Assembly: GCF_018224885.1 (NCBI RefSeq)
Contig: NZ_JAGTXB010000006.1
Coordinates: 248,001-312,000 of the forward strand
Length of the DNA stretch: 64,000 nucleotides
Origin: Chitinophaga hostae
GTDB lineage: Bacteria > Bacteroidota > Bacteroidia > Chitinophagales > Chitinophagaceae
Reading direction: 5' to 3'
Below, piece by piece: positions 1-8,211 of this stretch (position 1 is its first letter; each line of letters opens with the position of its first letter). The notes below the pieces were generated by a model. The model did no database searches. It had not been told where the DNA came from and saw only the letters and a list, made by a program, of their open reading frames with translations. Both the position numbers and the translations under genes were made by a program.

Positions 1-132
1 CATTCCAAATCCGGCCTGCACACTGCATAATTCGCCTAATGTATATCCCTGCTGATAACCCGATTTAACGATCGTCGATAATATCCCGAAGCTGCAGGCG
101 CCTAACAGCACCAGCAGTATACCTTTCCACAT
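1..132 (-). CDS. EamA/DMT family transporter, N-terminal fragment
   Basis: Reading the minus strand from the ATG at 132 gives 44 residues before the window ends: a basic-aromatic start (MWKGILL), one hydrophobic helix with a GACSFGILST turn, then a polar stretch. This is the usual first membrane helix of EamA-type (DMT superfamily) exporters of metabolites or drugs in the inner membrane. The rest of the gene lies outside the window, so substrate and length cannot be judged. The family call rests on the first helix only. Confidence 0.6.
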   Translation of the reverse strand, partial: MWKGILLVLLGACSFGILSTIVKSGYQQGYTLGELCSVQAGFGM

Positions 133-166
133 AGCAATAATAATTTAGGTGCGAAAGTACGCGGAA

Positions 167-359
167 TTTGTCTTGCCCAGGATTAAACTGATTATGATGA
201 TTTACAGGATTTTTTCTTTTGTGATTTTAAAAGATTTTGGGAGATCTCAGCGAGGATAATTTGCTTAGATCTCCCAAAATCTTCTAAAAATCAAATTAAA
301 ATCAAAAAAGAAAAAATCCTGTAAATCATCATAATCAGTTTAATCCTGGGCAAGACAAA
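167..359. repeat. Long imperfect inverted repeat, 193 bp
   Basis: The left arm (about 167-248) and right arm (about 267-359) are reverse complements over most of their length. The outer part is near perfect (TTTGTCTTGCCCAGG with its mirror) and the inner part is GGGAGATCT / AGATCTCCC. The loop is 18 bases. It fills the space between the EamA fragment and the 3' end of the MFS gene and ends 4 bases before that gene's stop codon. It could fold as one very long RNA hairpin or cruciform and might act as a terminator. No ORF of its own is seen. Confidence 0.85.
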
Positions 360-362
360 AAT

Positions 363-1583
363 CTATGCCTTTTTCTCCAGGTTCGGCAACAACCCCGTCA
401 GGAGTCCTATTAAAGGAAGATAAGCGCATACTTCATATACATATGCAATACTGGTGGCATCCGCTAAACGGCCCAGCAGTGCGGAGCCTACGCCAGCCAT
501 ACCAAAGGCTAACCCAAAGAACAGGCCGGCAATCATACCCACCTTCCCGGGTACTAACTCCTGCGCATATACGAGGATGGCGGAGAATGCGGAAGACAGG
601 ATAACGCCAATGAATACACTTAATACAGCGGTCCAGAATAAGGTGGCGTGCGGCAGCAGCAGCGAGAATGGCGCCACGCCAAGGATGGAAATCCAGATCA
701 CATACTTACGGCCAATGCGGTCGCCAACAGGGCCGCCAATAAATGTACCCGCCGCTACTGCAAACAGGAAGATGAACAGGTATACCTGCGCGCTCTGCAC
801 CGAAACATGAAAACGGTCCATCAGGTAAAAAGTATAATAGCTGGTCATACTGGCCATGTAAAAGTATTTGGAGAAAATAAGTACCAGCAGTATGCCCAGC
901 GAAAAGATCACCCGGCTATTCGACAGCTTCGACTGATCCAGTTGTTGTACTACTTTCTTAGGCTTAATACGATGCGTATTGGCCAGATACCATTTGCTGA
1001 TATTAAGCATCACCACAATGGCCAGCATGGCTGCAATGGAAAACCAGATCACATGAAACTGTCCGAATGGAACAATGACCATGGCCGCCAGCAAAGGTCC
1101 GAGAGAACTGCCGGCATTACCACCTACCTGGAATAACGATTGCGCCATTCCGTGTTTACCACCCGATGCCATATATGCCAGCCTGGAGGCCTCCGGATGG
1201 AATACCGCCGATCCAACACCTACCAGGCCTACCGATACCAGTACCATCGGGAAATTGTGCGCCAGCGATAAACTCACCAGTCCTACCAGCGTAAATCCCA
1301 TTCCGATAGCAAGTGAATAGGGCTGTGGTTTTTTATCAGTGTACAGGCCTACCAGCGGCTGTAATAACGACGCCGACATCTGGAAAGTAAGGGTGATTAA
1401 ACCTACCTGTGTGAAATTTAGCTTCAGGGAATCCTTGAGAACGGGATACATAGCGGGAATGAGCGACTGCATGGTGTCGTTCAGGAAGTGGGTAAAACTT
1501 AAGGCCAAAAGGATCGACAGCACCGTTTGCTGTGCTACCTGTTGTGCGGCTGCTTTGGGCTGTTCGGTAAATGTTGTTTCCAT
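363..1583 (-). CDS. fsr: MFS exporter, fosmidomycin-resistance (Fsr) type
   Basis: A 406-residue, twelve-helix major facilitator protein of the inner membrane. The N-terminal pattern LSFTHFLNDTMQSLIP, a first cytoplasmic loop with GLYTDKKP, and the HPEASR / GKHGMAQSLFQVGGN segment around residues 125-155 are typical of Fsr proteins, proton-driven drug exporters first seen as giving fosmidomycin resistance. Length is normal. The gene is downstream of, and co-directional with, a GntR/FadR regulator, and an ATCATC-T-GATG operator-like site lies 21 bases ahead of its start. That suggests the regulator controls this exporter. The true substrate is unknown. Confidence 0.85.
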   Translation of the reverse strand: METTFTEQPKAAAQQVAQQTVLSILLALSFTHFLNDTMQSLIPAMYPVLKDSLKLNFTQVGLITLTFQMSASLLQPLVGLYTDKKPQPYSLAIGMGFTLVGLVSLSLAHNFPMVLVSVGLVGVGSAVFHPEASRLAYMASGGKHGMAQSLFQVGGNAGSSLGPLLAAMVIVPFGQFHVIWFSIAAMLAIVVMLNISKWYLANTHRIKPKKVVQQLDQSKLSNSRVIFSLGILLVLIFSKYFYMASMTSYYTFYLMDRFHVSVQSAQVYLFIFLFAVAAGTFIGGPVGDRIGRKYVIWISILGVAPFSLLLPHATLFWTAVLSVFIGVILSSAFSAILVYAQELVPGKVGMIAGLFFGLAFGMAGVGSALLGRLADATSIAYVYEVCAYLPLIGLLTGLLPNLEKKA

Positions 1584-1603
1584 TTCTCTTCTTTTAAGAT
1601 CAG

Positions 1604-1616
1604 ATCATCTGATGTT
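1604..1616. promoter_or_regulatory. Operator-like site upstream of fsr
   Basis: The 13-mer ATCATCTGATGTT differs by one base from the perfect palindrome ATCATC-T-GATGAT that abuts the GntR regulator start at 2377-2389. Sharing one site between exporter and regulator is the expected pattern for a local FadR-type repressor. Binding is inferred. Confidence 0.6.
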
Positions 1617-1701
1617 TAAGGGTAAAAAATTAGCTGTTTTCCGGAACCACTGTCATCTATATATGGCAAAAACCTGGCAATGGCGCATGTTTTAAAAGAA
1701 A

Positions 1702-2376
1702 TCAACGTGGCTGGTTACTGATTTTCGTGGCCCATACCAGCGCTTTTTTCGGGTCTTTATCGATAATACTCTGCAGCAACGCATCATGATAATGTTGCGT
1801 TGCAATGAAGCTGTCGGTATTGGTGTAACGCAACAGGAACGATTTTTTCAGATGCTCTGATACAGTTCTGTACAGGTCCCGCATAATTTCATTTTTACCC
1901 GCTTCCGCAATGGCATTATGGAAATTGATGTCTGCCTGTATACATGGCTCCAGCTGGTTATTGCTGGCATATTCAAAGCGCTTCTTCAAAAAGCCCTTCA
2001 TTTTCTCTATATCCTTGTTATGGCGATGAACAGCGGCCTTCTCTGCAATCTTCACTTCCAGCAAAAACCTTACTTCATTCAGGTCTTCGAAGTCGGCCCG
2101 CTGCAGCCGCTGCGATAACGCCTCCCCGGGTACCGATTGTGACAATACAAAAGTGCCCAGCCCCTGTTGCACACGTACTAAGCCCCTGTGAGCCAATATT
2201 TTCACTGCTTCCCGGATACTCGACCGTCCCACAGAAAACTGCGACATCAGCTCCGGTTCCGTCGGCAGTTGTTGTCCTACCGCATATTTGCCGGAAACAA
2301 TCAATTCCTGCAGCCTGTCGGCCACCTCCTCAGCCAGGCTGAGACGCTTTAAAGGCGAAATGTTTAAATTCGTCAT
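1702..2376 (-). CDS. FadR-subfamily GntR transcriptional regulator
   Basis: A 224-residue regulator. Residues about 14-78 form the GntR winged helix, with LPTEPELMSQFSVGRSSIREAV and the wing GLVRVQQGLGTF. Residues about 90-215 form an all-helical FCD effector domain, with DINFH and a late QHYHDALL that would supply metal or ligand contacts. The effector is unknown. The gene lies 118 bp upstream of the Fsr exporter on the same strand, and divergent from the desaturase gene. A perfect 6-1-6 palindrome touches its start codon, so autorepression is likely. Confidence 0.88.
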   Translation of the reverse strand: MTNLNISPLKRLSLAEEVADRLQELIVSGKYAVGQQLPTEPELMSQFSVGRSSIREAVKILAHRGLVRVQQGLGTFVLSQSVPGEALSQRLQRADFEDLNEVRFLLEVKIAEKAAVHRHNKDIEKMKGFLKKRFEYASNNQLEPCIQADINFHNAIAEAGKNEIMRDLYRTVSEHLKKSFLLRYTNTDSFIATQHYHDALLQSIIDKDPKKALVWATKISNQPR

Positions 2377-2389
2377 ATCATCTGATGAT
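2377..2389. promoter_or_regulatory. Palindromic operator abutting the GntR gene start
   Basis: ATCATC-T-GATGAT is a perfect palindrome with a one-base centre, placed directly against the regulator's ATG (2376-2374). Confidence 0.65.
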
Positions 2390-2391
2390 TA

Positions 2392-2399
2392 CAAAGATA
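2392..2399 (-). promoter_or_regulatory. -7 promoter element of the GntR gene
   Basis: On the minus strand the octamer TATCTTTG matches the Bacteroidota -7 consensus TAnnTTTG. It lies 15 bases before the start codon, so the mRNA would begin inside the operator and have a leader of only a few bases. No clear TTTG -33 box was found. Confidence 0.5.
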
Positions 2400-2460
2400 A
2401 CCGCTTTTTTATTTTTTTTACTTTTTTGAAGATATTTTTTGGAGATTGTTGCCGAAACAG

Positions 2461-3192
2461 ATGGATACATTGCTCGATATCTTGCGCCACTGGCCCGCCT
2501 GGCTGCTATGGATTATTTTCCTGGCTGAAAATACCGCCATTATGATCGGCGTGCTGATATTTGGAAAAGTGTTGCAGCGGCGCTTCGGGCAGGCCGCCAT
2601 TACAACAGTTCCGAAGGCATCTATGTTTGCCTATAGCCGCCGGCAATGGGCCATTGCATGGCTTACCACGTTGCTGAATACCGTAGTAACCTACGCCGGC
2701 TACTGGTTATGGATACAGGGAGATATACGGCTCACCACCACTTTTTCCGGCAGGATCCTGCTGGACGCACTCATCTTGTTTTTTGCGATGGATTTGCTGA
2801 TGTATGTGTTTCACTACCTGATTCATAAAACCCCCTTATATAAATTGTTGCATACCCTGCACCATGAAGCGGTTGATCCGGAACCTATCGATCTCTTTAT
2901 CCTGCACCCGCTGGAAACACTCAGCTTTGGCGCCCTGTGGTTACTACTGCTGTTATTGTGCCCGTTTAATATTTACGGCATTATCATCTATTTAATCATC
3001 AATGTTATATTTGGTATGACTGGTCATTTGGGCATGGAACCGGTTCCTGAAAATATGCGACAGTGGCCGTTGTTAAAGTATCTCGGTACTTCCACTTTTC
3101 ATCATACCCATCACCGGAATGAGCAATGTAATTTTGGATTCTATACCAGCATATGGGACCGTGTCTTTCGAACATTTAATGATAAGGCCTAA
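2461..3192 (+). CDS. Sterol desaturase / fatty acid hydroxylase family protein
   Basis: A 243-residue membrane enzyme from ATG 2461; the upstream TTG at 2446 is possible but weaker. Three histidine clusters typical of the integral-membrane di-iron hydroxylases are visible: FHYLIH near residue 115, HTLHHE near 130 and HHTHHR near 217, between hydrophobic helices. Family members hydroxylate or desaturate lipids, sphingoid bases or carotenoids; the substrate here is unknown. It is divergent from the GntR gene, so the operator at 2377 could also affect it. Confidence 0.85.
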   Translation: MDTLLDILRHWPAWLLWIIFLAENTAIMIGVLIFGKVLQRRFGQAAITTVPKASMFAYSRRQWAIAWLTTLLNTVVTYAGYWLWIQGDIRLTTTFSGRILLDALILFFAMDLLMYVFHYLIHKTPLYKLLHTLHHEAVDPEPIDLFILHPLETLSFGALWLLLLLLCPFNIYGIIIYLIINVIFGMTGHLGMEPVPENMRQWPLLKYLGTSTFHHTHHRNEQCNFGFYTSIWDRVFRTFNDKA

Positions 3193-3303
3193 ACACAATT
3201 CATCATTGTAATCACCCTAATCATAGTCGATAGGTAAAAAGTACCATTAAAGCCCCTAATACCACAACCCCCTTATCTACTTCCTTAGTACCTTTGTTGC
3301 ATC

Positions 3304-4182
3304 ATGTCAAAGGCGCTTATTCCAACATACGATATCTGTTCCCTGGCAATGGGAATGCCGGCATCTGAAGATATCCTGGTAGCCCGGTTTTCAGACTACC
3401 TGGCAGCACACCGGGATATCCATTTTCCTCACCGGCACTCTTTTTATCATCTGGCATTTTTTACTGCCGGGGGTGGAAGTCATACTATCGACTTTGAGCG
3501 CTTCCCGGTAAAAGCAGGACAGCTGTATTTTATGGTACCCGGACAGGTACACAGCTGGTTTTTTGAAGGGAACATAGAAGGTTATGTGATGAATGTATCA
3601 GCAGGCTTTTTTAACGCCTTTTTACAGGATCCTGCCTATGTGGAGCGTTTCCCTTTTTTCAGCGGCGTAAGTGCGGAAGGCGTGGTGCAATTGCCCAAAG
3701 CGGCTGTACCGGCGGTAATGGCATTATTCGAATCGATGCTGAAGGAAATGGCCGGAACGGCCATATACAGCCTGGATATGCTGCGTTTACTGGTACTGGA
3801 AATGTTTATCCAGGTAAGCCGTGGCAACAGGAAGGAACTGGCTAAACAGGAGCCGCCGCATAATTATGTATTGCTCCGCAATTTCCGGAAACTGGTAGAT
3901 CAGCATTATATGCAGCTGCGATTACCCAAGGAATATGCTGCCTTGCTGTATGTAACGCCCAATTATCTCAACGCCTTTTGCCGGCATATGCTGGGTAAAT
4001 CGGCAGGAGAAATTATCCGTGACAGGATACTGCTTGAAGCAAAACGACTATTGATCAACGTAGATATGACTATTGCTGCTATTGCTTACCAGCTGAATTT
4101 TGCAGACAATTCTTACTTCACGAAATTTTTTAAAAAATACGCAGGAGTAACACCGGAGGAGTTCCGGAAAAATATATCCTGA
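3304..4182 (+). CDS. AraC family transcriptional regulator
   Basis: A 292-residue protein with an N-terminal cupin-like sensor (HFPHRHSFYHLAFFT near residue 40, then GQLYFMVPGQVHSW) and a C-terminal pair of AraC helix-turn-helices ending in FADNSYFTKFFKKYAGVTPEEFRK. A TACCTTTG -7-like box lies only 8 bases before this ATG (3289-3296). Either the message is almost leaderless or the start is the later MGMPASED methionine at 3352. DUF983 follows 14 bp downstream and is probably co-transcribed. The inducer is unknown. Confidence 0.88.
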   Translation: MSKALIPTYDICSLAMGMPASEDILVARFSDYLAAHRDIHFPHRHSFYHLAFFTAGGGSHTIDFERFPVKAGQLYFMVPGQVHSWFFEGNIEGYVMNVSAGFFNAFLQDPAYVERFPFFSGVSAEGVVQLPKAAVPAVMALFESMLKEMAGTAIYSLDMLRLLVLEMFIQVSRGNRKELAKQEPPHNYVLLRNFRKLVDQHYMQLRLPKEYAALLYVTPNYLNAFCRHMLGKSAGEIIRDRILLEAKRLLINVDMTIAAIAYQLNFADNSYFTKFFKKYAGVTPEEFRKNIS

Positions 4183-4196
4183 TAAATCTACTTTAT

Positions 4197-4658
4197 ATGT
4201 GTGCAGATAAAAATCATGAAAAACCCAACCTGCTGAAAAGCCTGTTGGGGAACAAGTGTGCCCGTTGCAGACGTGGATCCATTTATACTACCAAAAATCC
4301 CTACGACCTGAAAAACTGTTTGAAGATGCCGGACAAATGCCCGGTATGCGGTCAGCAGGTGGAAGTGGAAGTCGGCTTTTATTACGGTACCGGCTATGTG
4401 AGTTATGCGCTGTCAATAGCGGTGTGTGTGGCCAGCCTGATTGCCTGGTGGTTGTTTATTGGTTTCTCCATCTATGACAACCGCATTTTCTGGTGGCTGG
4501 GTGTCAATGCCTTATTACTGCTGGCGTTGCAACCCCTGCTGATGCGCTGGTCCCGTACCATCTGGATGGCCTTTTTCGTGTATTACGACGAAAACTGGTA
4601 CCAGGGTCCGCCGGAAGGAACCGGCAGGTCAAACGCTACTTTTAAAAATGCGATATAG
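4197..4658 (+). CDS. DUF983 family membrane protein
   Basis: A 153-residue protein. Two CxxC pairs (CARC near residue 21 and CPVC near 49) form a probable zinc ribbon, followed by VGFYYGTGYVSYALS and two hydrophobic helices, the standard DUF983 layout. The family's function is not established. It directly follows the AraC gene and is followed by a hairpin terminator. Confidence 0.85.
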   Translation: MCADKNHEKPNLLKSLLGNKCARCRRGSIYTTKNPYDLKNCLKMPDKCPVCGQQVEVEVGFYYGTGYVSYALSIAVCVASLIAWWLFIGFSIYDNRIFWWLGVNALLLLALQPLLMRWSRTIWMAFFVYYDENWYQGPPEGTGRSNATFKNAI

Positions 4659-4684
4659 ATAACATAAAATAGATTTAACAAAAC

Positions 4685-4730
4685 AAATTGCGGGTTTGCA
4701 GGTTATATGCTGTGGGTCCGCAATTTTTTT
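4685..4730 (+). terminator. Hairpin terminator after DUF983
   Basis: AAATTGCGG (4685-4693) pairs with CCGCAATTT (4718-4726) and is followed by a T run. The remaining space to the TolC gene (to 4862) shows no gene. Confidence 0.65.
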
Positions 4731-4862
4731 ATGGCATATAACTCTGACAGCCAAACGAAAGGCAGGTCCGTTGATACATAAACAGGATTAATTTGTTATA
4801 TTGTATAACTATTTAGCCCCTCTATTCCAGTAGTAGCTTTTACTAACATCAATGATTATACG

Positions 4863-6209
4863 ATGATGTTTTTCAGACAGCCGGGAATCTTACTTTTCTT
4901 TATTGCTTCCTTTTTAATCAATCCCCTGCTAAAGGCACAGGATAGCAGCGTGGCGCTTCCTGCCCAATGGACCTTGCAGCAGTGTTTTGATTATGCCATG
5001 AAAAACAATATCCAGTTAAATAGTTTGCGGTTGAGCCGGATGAGTACGGAGCAGGACCTGCTGCTGTCACGCGCGGCAAAACTACCCAACCTCAATGGGT
5101 CGGCTTCCCAAACACTCAATGGCGGTAAAACATTAAACGCTTCCGGCGGTACCTCCTATGAGGTGTACACCTCCGGTAATTATTCCGTTAATTCCAATGT
5201 TACCCTTTTCCAGGGAGGATACCTGAACTATGATATCCGCCAAAAGAACCTGTTAACGCAGGTGGCCGGCCTGAGTATAGCACAGCAGCTCAATGATATC
5301 ACGGTACTCATTACACAGGCATATCTTAATATTTTACTCGCCAGGGAAAATATCGTATATGTGAAAGACGTAGTGGCTACCTCCGAAGCGCAGGTAAAAC
5401 AGGGGCAGCAACAATATGATGTAGGCAGCATTGCACTGATCGGACTGGTGCAGTTAAAAGCGCAACTGTCCAACGATCGTTATCTGCTCACAACAGCAGA
5501 AAACCAGCACCGTCAAAATAAGCTGGTGTTGAAACAGCTGCTGCAGTTGCCCAGTAGCTACGATTTTGAAATTATGGAGCCCGATACCTTGATTACCAAC
5601 TCACATCTTTATGCATTGCAGGAAGTGCAGGATTCGGCCATGGCTAACCGCCCGGAGATAAAGAGCAGCGAACTGGGTATAGAAGTATCCAACCTTGACC
5701 TGGCAAAGGCCAGGACCGGCTATTTGCCTACGCTGTCGGCCAACGGTGGATTAGGCACCTCTTACAACGGCGGAGGTAACGGCAGCGCCTATTTCAAGCA
5801 GCTGGACAATAATTTTTATCAGCAGATTGGTCTCACATTGTCGGTGCCTATTTTCACACGTCGCGTGGTGAAAACAAATGTAGAAAAAGCAAAGATTGAA
5901 ATAGACCAGTCGAGGCTCACTTTACAGGATACAAAAACTAACCTCTCTCAAACTATCGAACAGTCGTATATCAACGTACTCAATGCCCAGTCGCAGTACG
6001 ATGCTGCGGTGGAGCAGCTGAAGTATTCACAGGAGGGCTACCGGATCGCCAGCGAACAACTGAAAGTAGGCGCGGCTAACGTGGTGGTTTTCCTGCAACA
6101 AAAAAACTTATATATACAGGCATTACAATCTTATATACAGGCGAAATACAATGCTGCGCTGAATATCAGGATATATGATTTTTACAGGGGCATACCGGTC
6201 AAACTATAA
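4863..6209 (+). CDS. TolC family outer membrane efflux protein
   Basis: A 448-residue protein with an N-terminal signal peptide (hydrophobic to about residue 25, cleaved near LKAQ). It contains the two repeated TolC helical units: LQQCFDYAMKNNIQLNSLRL near residue 38 and the second repeat with ANRPEIKSSELGIEVSNLDLAKA near 265. It forms the outer-membrane/periplasmic channel for the adaptor and MacB-type ABC exporter encoded 13 bp downstream, making a complete tripartite set. It is one of two TolC homologues in the window. Confidence 0.9.
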   Translation: MMFFRQPGILLFFIASFLINPLLKAQDSSVALPAQWTLQQCFDYAMKNNIQLNSLRLSRMSTEQDLLLSRAAKLPNLNGSASQTLNGGKTLNASGGTSYEVYTSGNYSVNSNVTLFQGGYLNYDIRQKNLLTQVAGLSIAQQLNDITVLITQAYLNILLARENIVYVKDVVATSEAQVKQGQQQYDVGSIALIGLVQLKAQLSNDRYLLTTAENQHRQNKLVLKQLLQLPSSYDFEIMEPDTLITNSHLYALQEVQDSAMANRPEIKSSELGIEVSNLDLAKARTGYLPTLSANGGLGTSYNGGGNGSAYFKQLDNNFYQQIGLTLSVPIFTRRVVKTNVEKAKIEIDQSRLTLQDTKTNLSQTIEQSYINVLNAQSQYDAAVEQLKYSQEGYRIASEQLKVGAANVVVFLQQKNLYIQALQSYIQAKYNAALNIRIYDFYRGIPVKL

Positions 6210-6222
6210 ATGCAAATGAGGT

Positions 6223-7449
6223 ATGAGAAAATATAAAGGCGTTATCATAACCATCGTGATCATATTGCTGTTGACGGCAGCCTGGTATTTTTTTATCAGG
6301 AAAAAAACAGTCCCGGTTTCTTTTGAAACGGCGCAACCTGCCTACGGACATATAGCCACTACCGTTACCGCCACAGGTACTATCCAGCCGGTAGATACGG
6401 TTGCTGTAGGTACGCAGGTATCCGGTACACTGAAGTACCTCTATGTGGATTTTAACAGCCAGGTAAAAAAGGGACAGCTGCTGGGAGAATTGGATAAGGA
6501 CTTATTCCAGGCACAGGTAGACCAGCTGAGAGCCAGTTTACAGGTAGCCCAGGCCAATCTTGCTTATCAAAAAAATAATTACCAGCGACAGGAACTGCTT
6601 TATAAAACCGGGGCCATCAGCAAAGCAGATTATGATGTGGCCACCAACCAGATCGACCAGGCAAAGGCGAATGTAGCGAGTGTAACTGCGCAACTGGCAT
6701 CGGCGCTGAAAAACTTTTCTTTTACCGAAATCCATTCACCGATAGACGGCGTGGTAGTGAACAGGAATGTAAGCGTGGGACAAACTGTAGCCGCCAGTTT
6801 TAACACGCCCACTTTGTTTGTGATTGCAAAAGATATTACCAAAATGCAGGTGGAAGCCAGCGTAGATGAGGCCGATATCGGAAATGTGAACGACTCGCAG
6901 CGTGTAACCTTTACCGTTGATGCTTACCTGGAAGATGTGTTTGCAGGGCGGGTGCAGGAAATCAGGCTGCAACCCTCTGTTTCGTCCAACGTGGTTACCT
7001 ATAATACCATCATCAATGCACCTAATGAGAATAAGAAGCTGAAACCGGGCATGACCGCTAATGTAACCATATACACTGCTGAGAAAGATTCTACGCTCCT
7101 GCTGCCGGTGAAAGCACTCAAATTCAGACCGGACTCGGCACCGCTGAAAGATTATATCATACAGAGCGCGGTGCGGAAAACGCCGGCAGAGAGAAAGGAC
7201 ACCACCGGCAGAACATTTAAAAGTACTGCCCGTATTGGTTCTTCCAATTATGTATGGTTGCTGCGCGGTGACACGCTGCTGCAAAAACGTATCAGAACAG
7301 GATTGAATGATAACACACATATTGAAGTACTCGGAGGCCTCACCCAACAGGATGTGGTGGTGGTGAGTATGAATGCCGCCGGTGTAACGGTGGCGGGTGG
7401 CAGCACCGGTAGTCCGTTTTTACCAAAAATGGGAGGGCGCAGACGATGA
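6223..7449 (+). CDS. macA: MacA-type periplasmic adaptor (HlyD/RND family)
   Basis: A 408-residue protein with one N-terminal membrane anchor (residues 5-24). A lipoyl half-motif (TGTIQPVDTVAVGTQVSGTLKYL) is followed by a helical hairpin of about 100 residues (about 105-170), the second lipoyl half (IHSPIDGVVVNRNVSVGQTV) and a beta-barrel. It joins the inner-membrane ABC exporter to the TolC channel. The reading frame overlaps the ATPase gene by 4 bases (ATGA), so the two are translationally coupled. Confidence 0.88.
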   Translation: MRKYKGVIITIVIILLLTAAWYFFIRKKTVPVSFETAQPAYGHIATTVTATGTIQPVDTVAVGTQVSGTLKYLYVDFNSQVKKGQLLGELDKDLFQAQVDQLRASLQVAQANLAYQKNNYQRQELLYKTGAISKADYDVATNQIDQAKANVASVTAQLASALKNFSFTEIHSPIDGVVVNRNVSVGQTVAASFNTPTLFVIAKDITKMQVEASVDEADIGNVNDSQRVTFTVDAYLEDVFAGRVQEIRLQPSVSSNVVTYNTIINAPNENKKLKPGMTANVTIYTAEKDSTLLLPVKALKFRPDSAPLKDYIIQSAVRKTPAERKDTTGRTFKSTARIGSSNYVWLLRGDTLLQKRIRTGLNDNTHIEVLGGLTQQDVVVVSMNAAGVTVAGGSTGSPFLPKMGGRRR

Positions 7450-8198
7450 GCAACGGCAAAATATTAGAACTGCAACAGATCAAACGTGAATTTGTGATGG
7501 GCACGGAAACGGTGCGTGCCCTGAAGGGCGTTTCTTTTGATGTATCAGCAGGAGAGTTTGTAACTATCATGGGGAGCAGCGGTTCCGGCAAAACCACGTT
7601 GTTGAATATACTGGGCTGTTTGGATAAACCGTCTTTTGGGGACTACCTGCTCGATGGAATTAATGTTAGCAGTTTATCGCGTAATGAGCTGGCGCGGTTG
7701 CGCAATCATAAAATAGGCTTTGTGTTCCAGGCTTATAACCTGTTGCCGCGTACGTCGGCATTGGAAAATGTGGAGCTGCCATTGTTCTACAATCCGGAGC
7801 TGACCACCAGGGAGCGCCGGGAACGGGCGTTGGGTGCGTTGGAATCGGTGAAGCTGGCCGACAGGGAAGGACATACGCCCAGCCAGCTTTCCGGGGGGCA
7901 GCAGCAACGCGTAGCCATTGCGAGGGCGCTGGTAAATCAGCCGGTAATGATACTGGCCGATGAAGCCACCGGTAACCTGGATACCCGTACTTCTTACGAA
8001 ATTATGGCCCTCATGCAGGAACTGAACCAGCAGGAAGGCAAAACGATTGTATTTGTAACACATGAACCCGACATCGCGGCATTCAGCAGCAGAACGGTGA
8101 TGTTGCGTGATGGAAAGGTGGTGAAGGATAGTAAGAATGAAAACGTGCGTTCTGCCAAAGAGGCGTTGGCGGCCCTGCCGCCGGCAGAAGATTATTAA
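7446..8198 (+). CDS. MacB/LolD-type ABC transporter ATP-binding protein
   Basis: A 250-residue ATPase with Walker A GSSGSGKTT (near residue 40), the Q-loop in VFQAYNLLP, the signature LSGGQQQRVAIARAL and Walker B MILADEATGNLD. It powers the macrolide/peptide or lipoprotein type exporter with the permease 13 bp downstream. In E. coli MacB, ATPase and permease are fused; here they are separate, as is common in Bacteroidota. The last 30 residues form a charged tail. Confidence 0.92.
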   Translation: MSNGKILELQQIKREFVMGTETVRALKGVSFDVSAGEFVTIMGSSGSGKTTLLNILGCLDKPSFGDYLLDGINVSSLSRNELARLRNHKIGFVFQAYNLLPRTSALENVELPLFYNPELTTRERRERALGALESVKLADREGHTPSQLSGGQQQRVAIARALVNQPVMILADEATGNLDTRTSYEIMALMQELNQQEGKTIVFVTHEPDIAAFSSRTVMLRDGKVVKDSKNENVRSAKEALAALPPAEDY

Positions 8199-8211
8199 CT
8201 AACCCGTAAGA

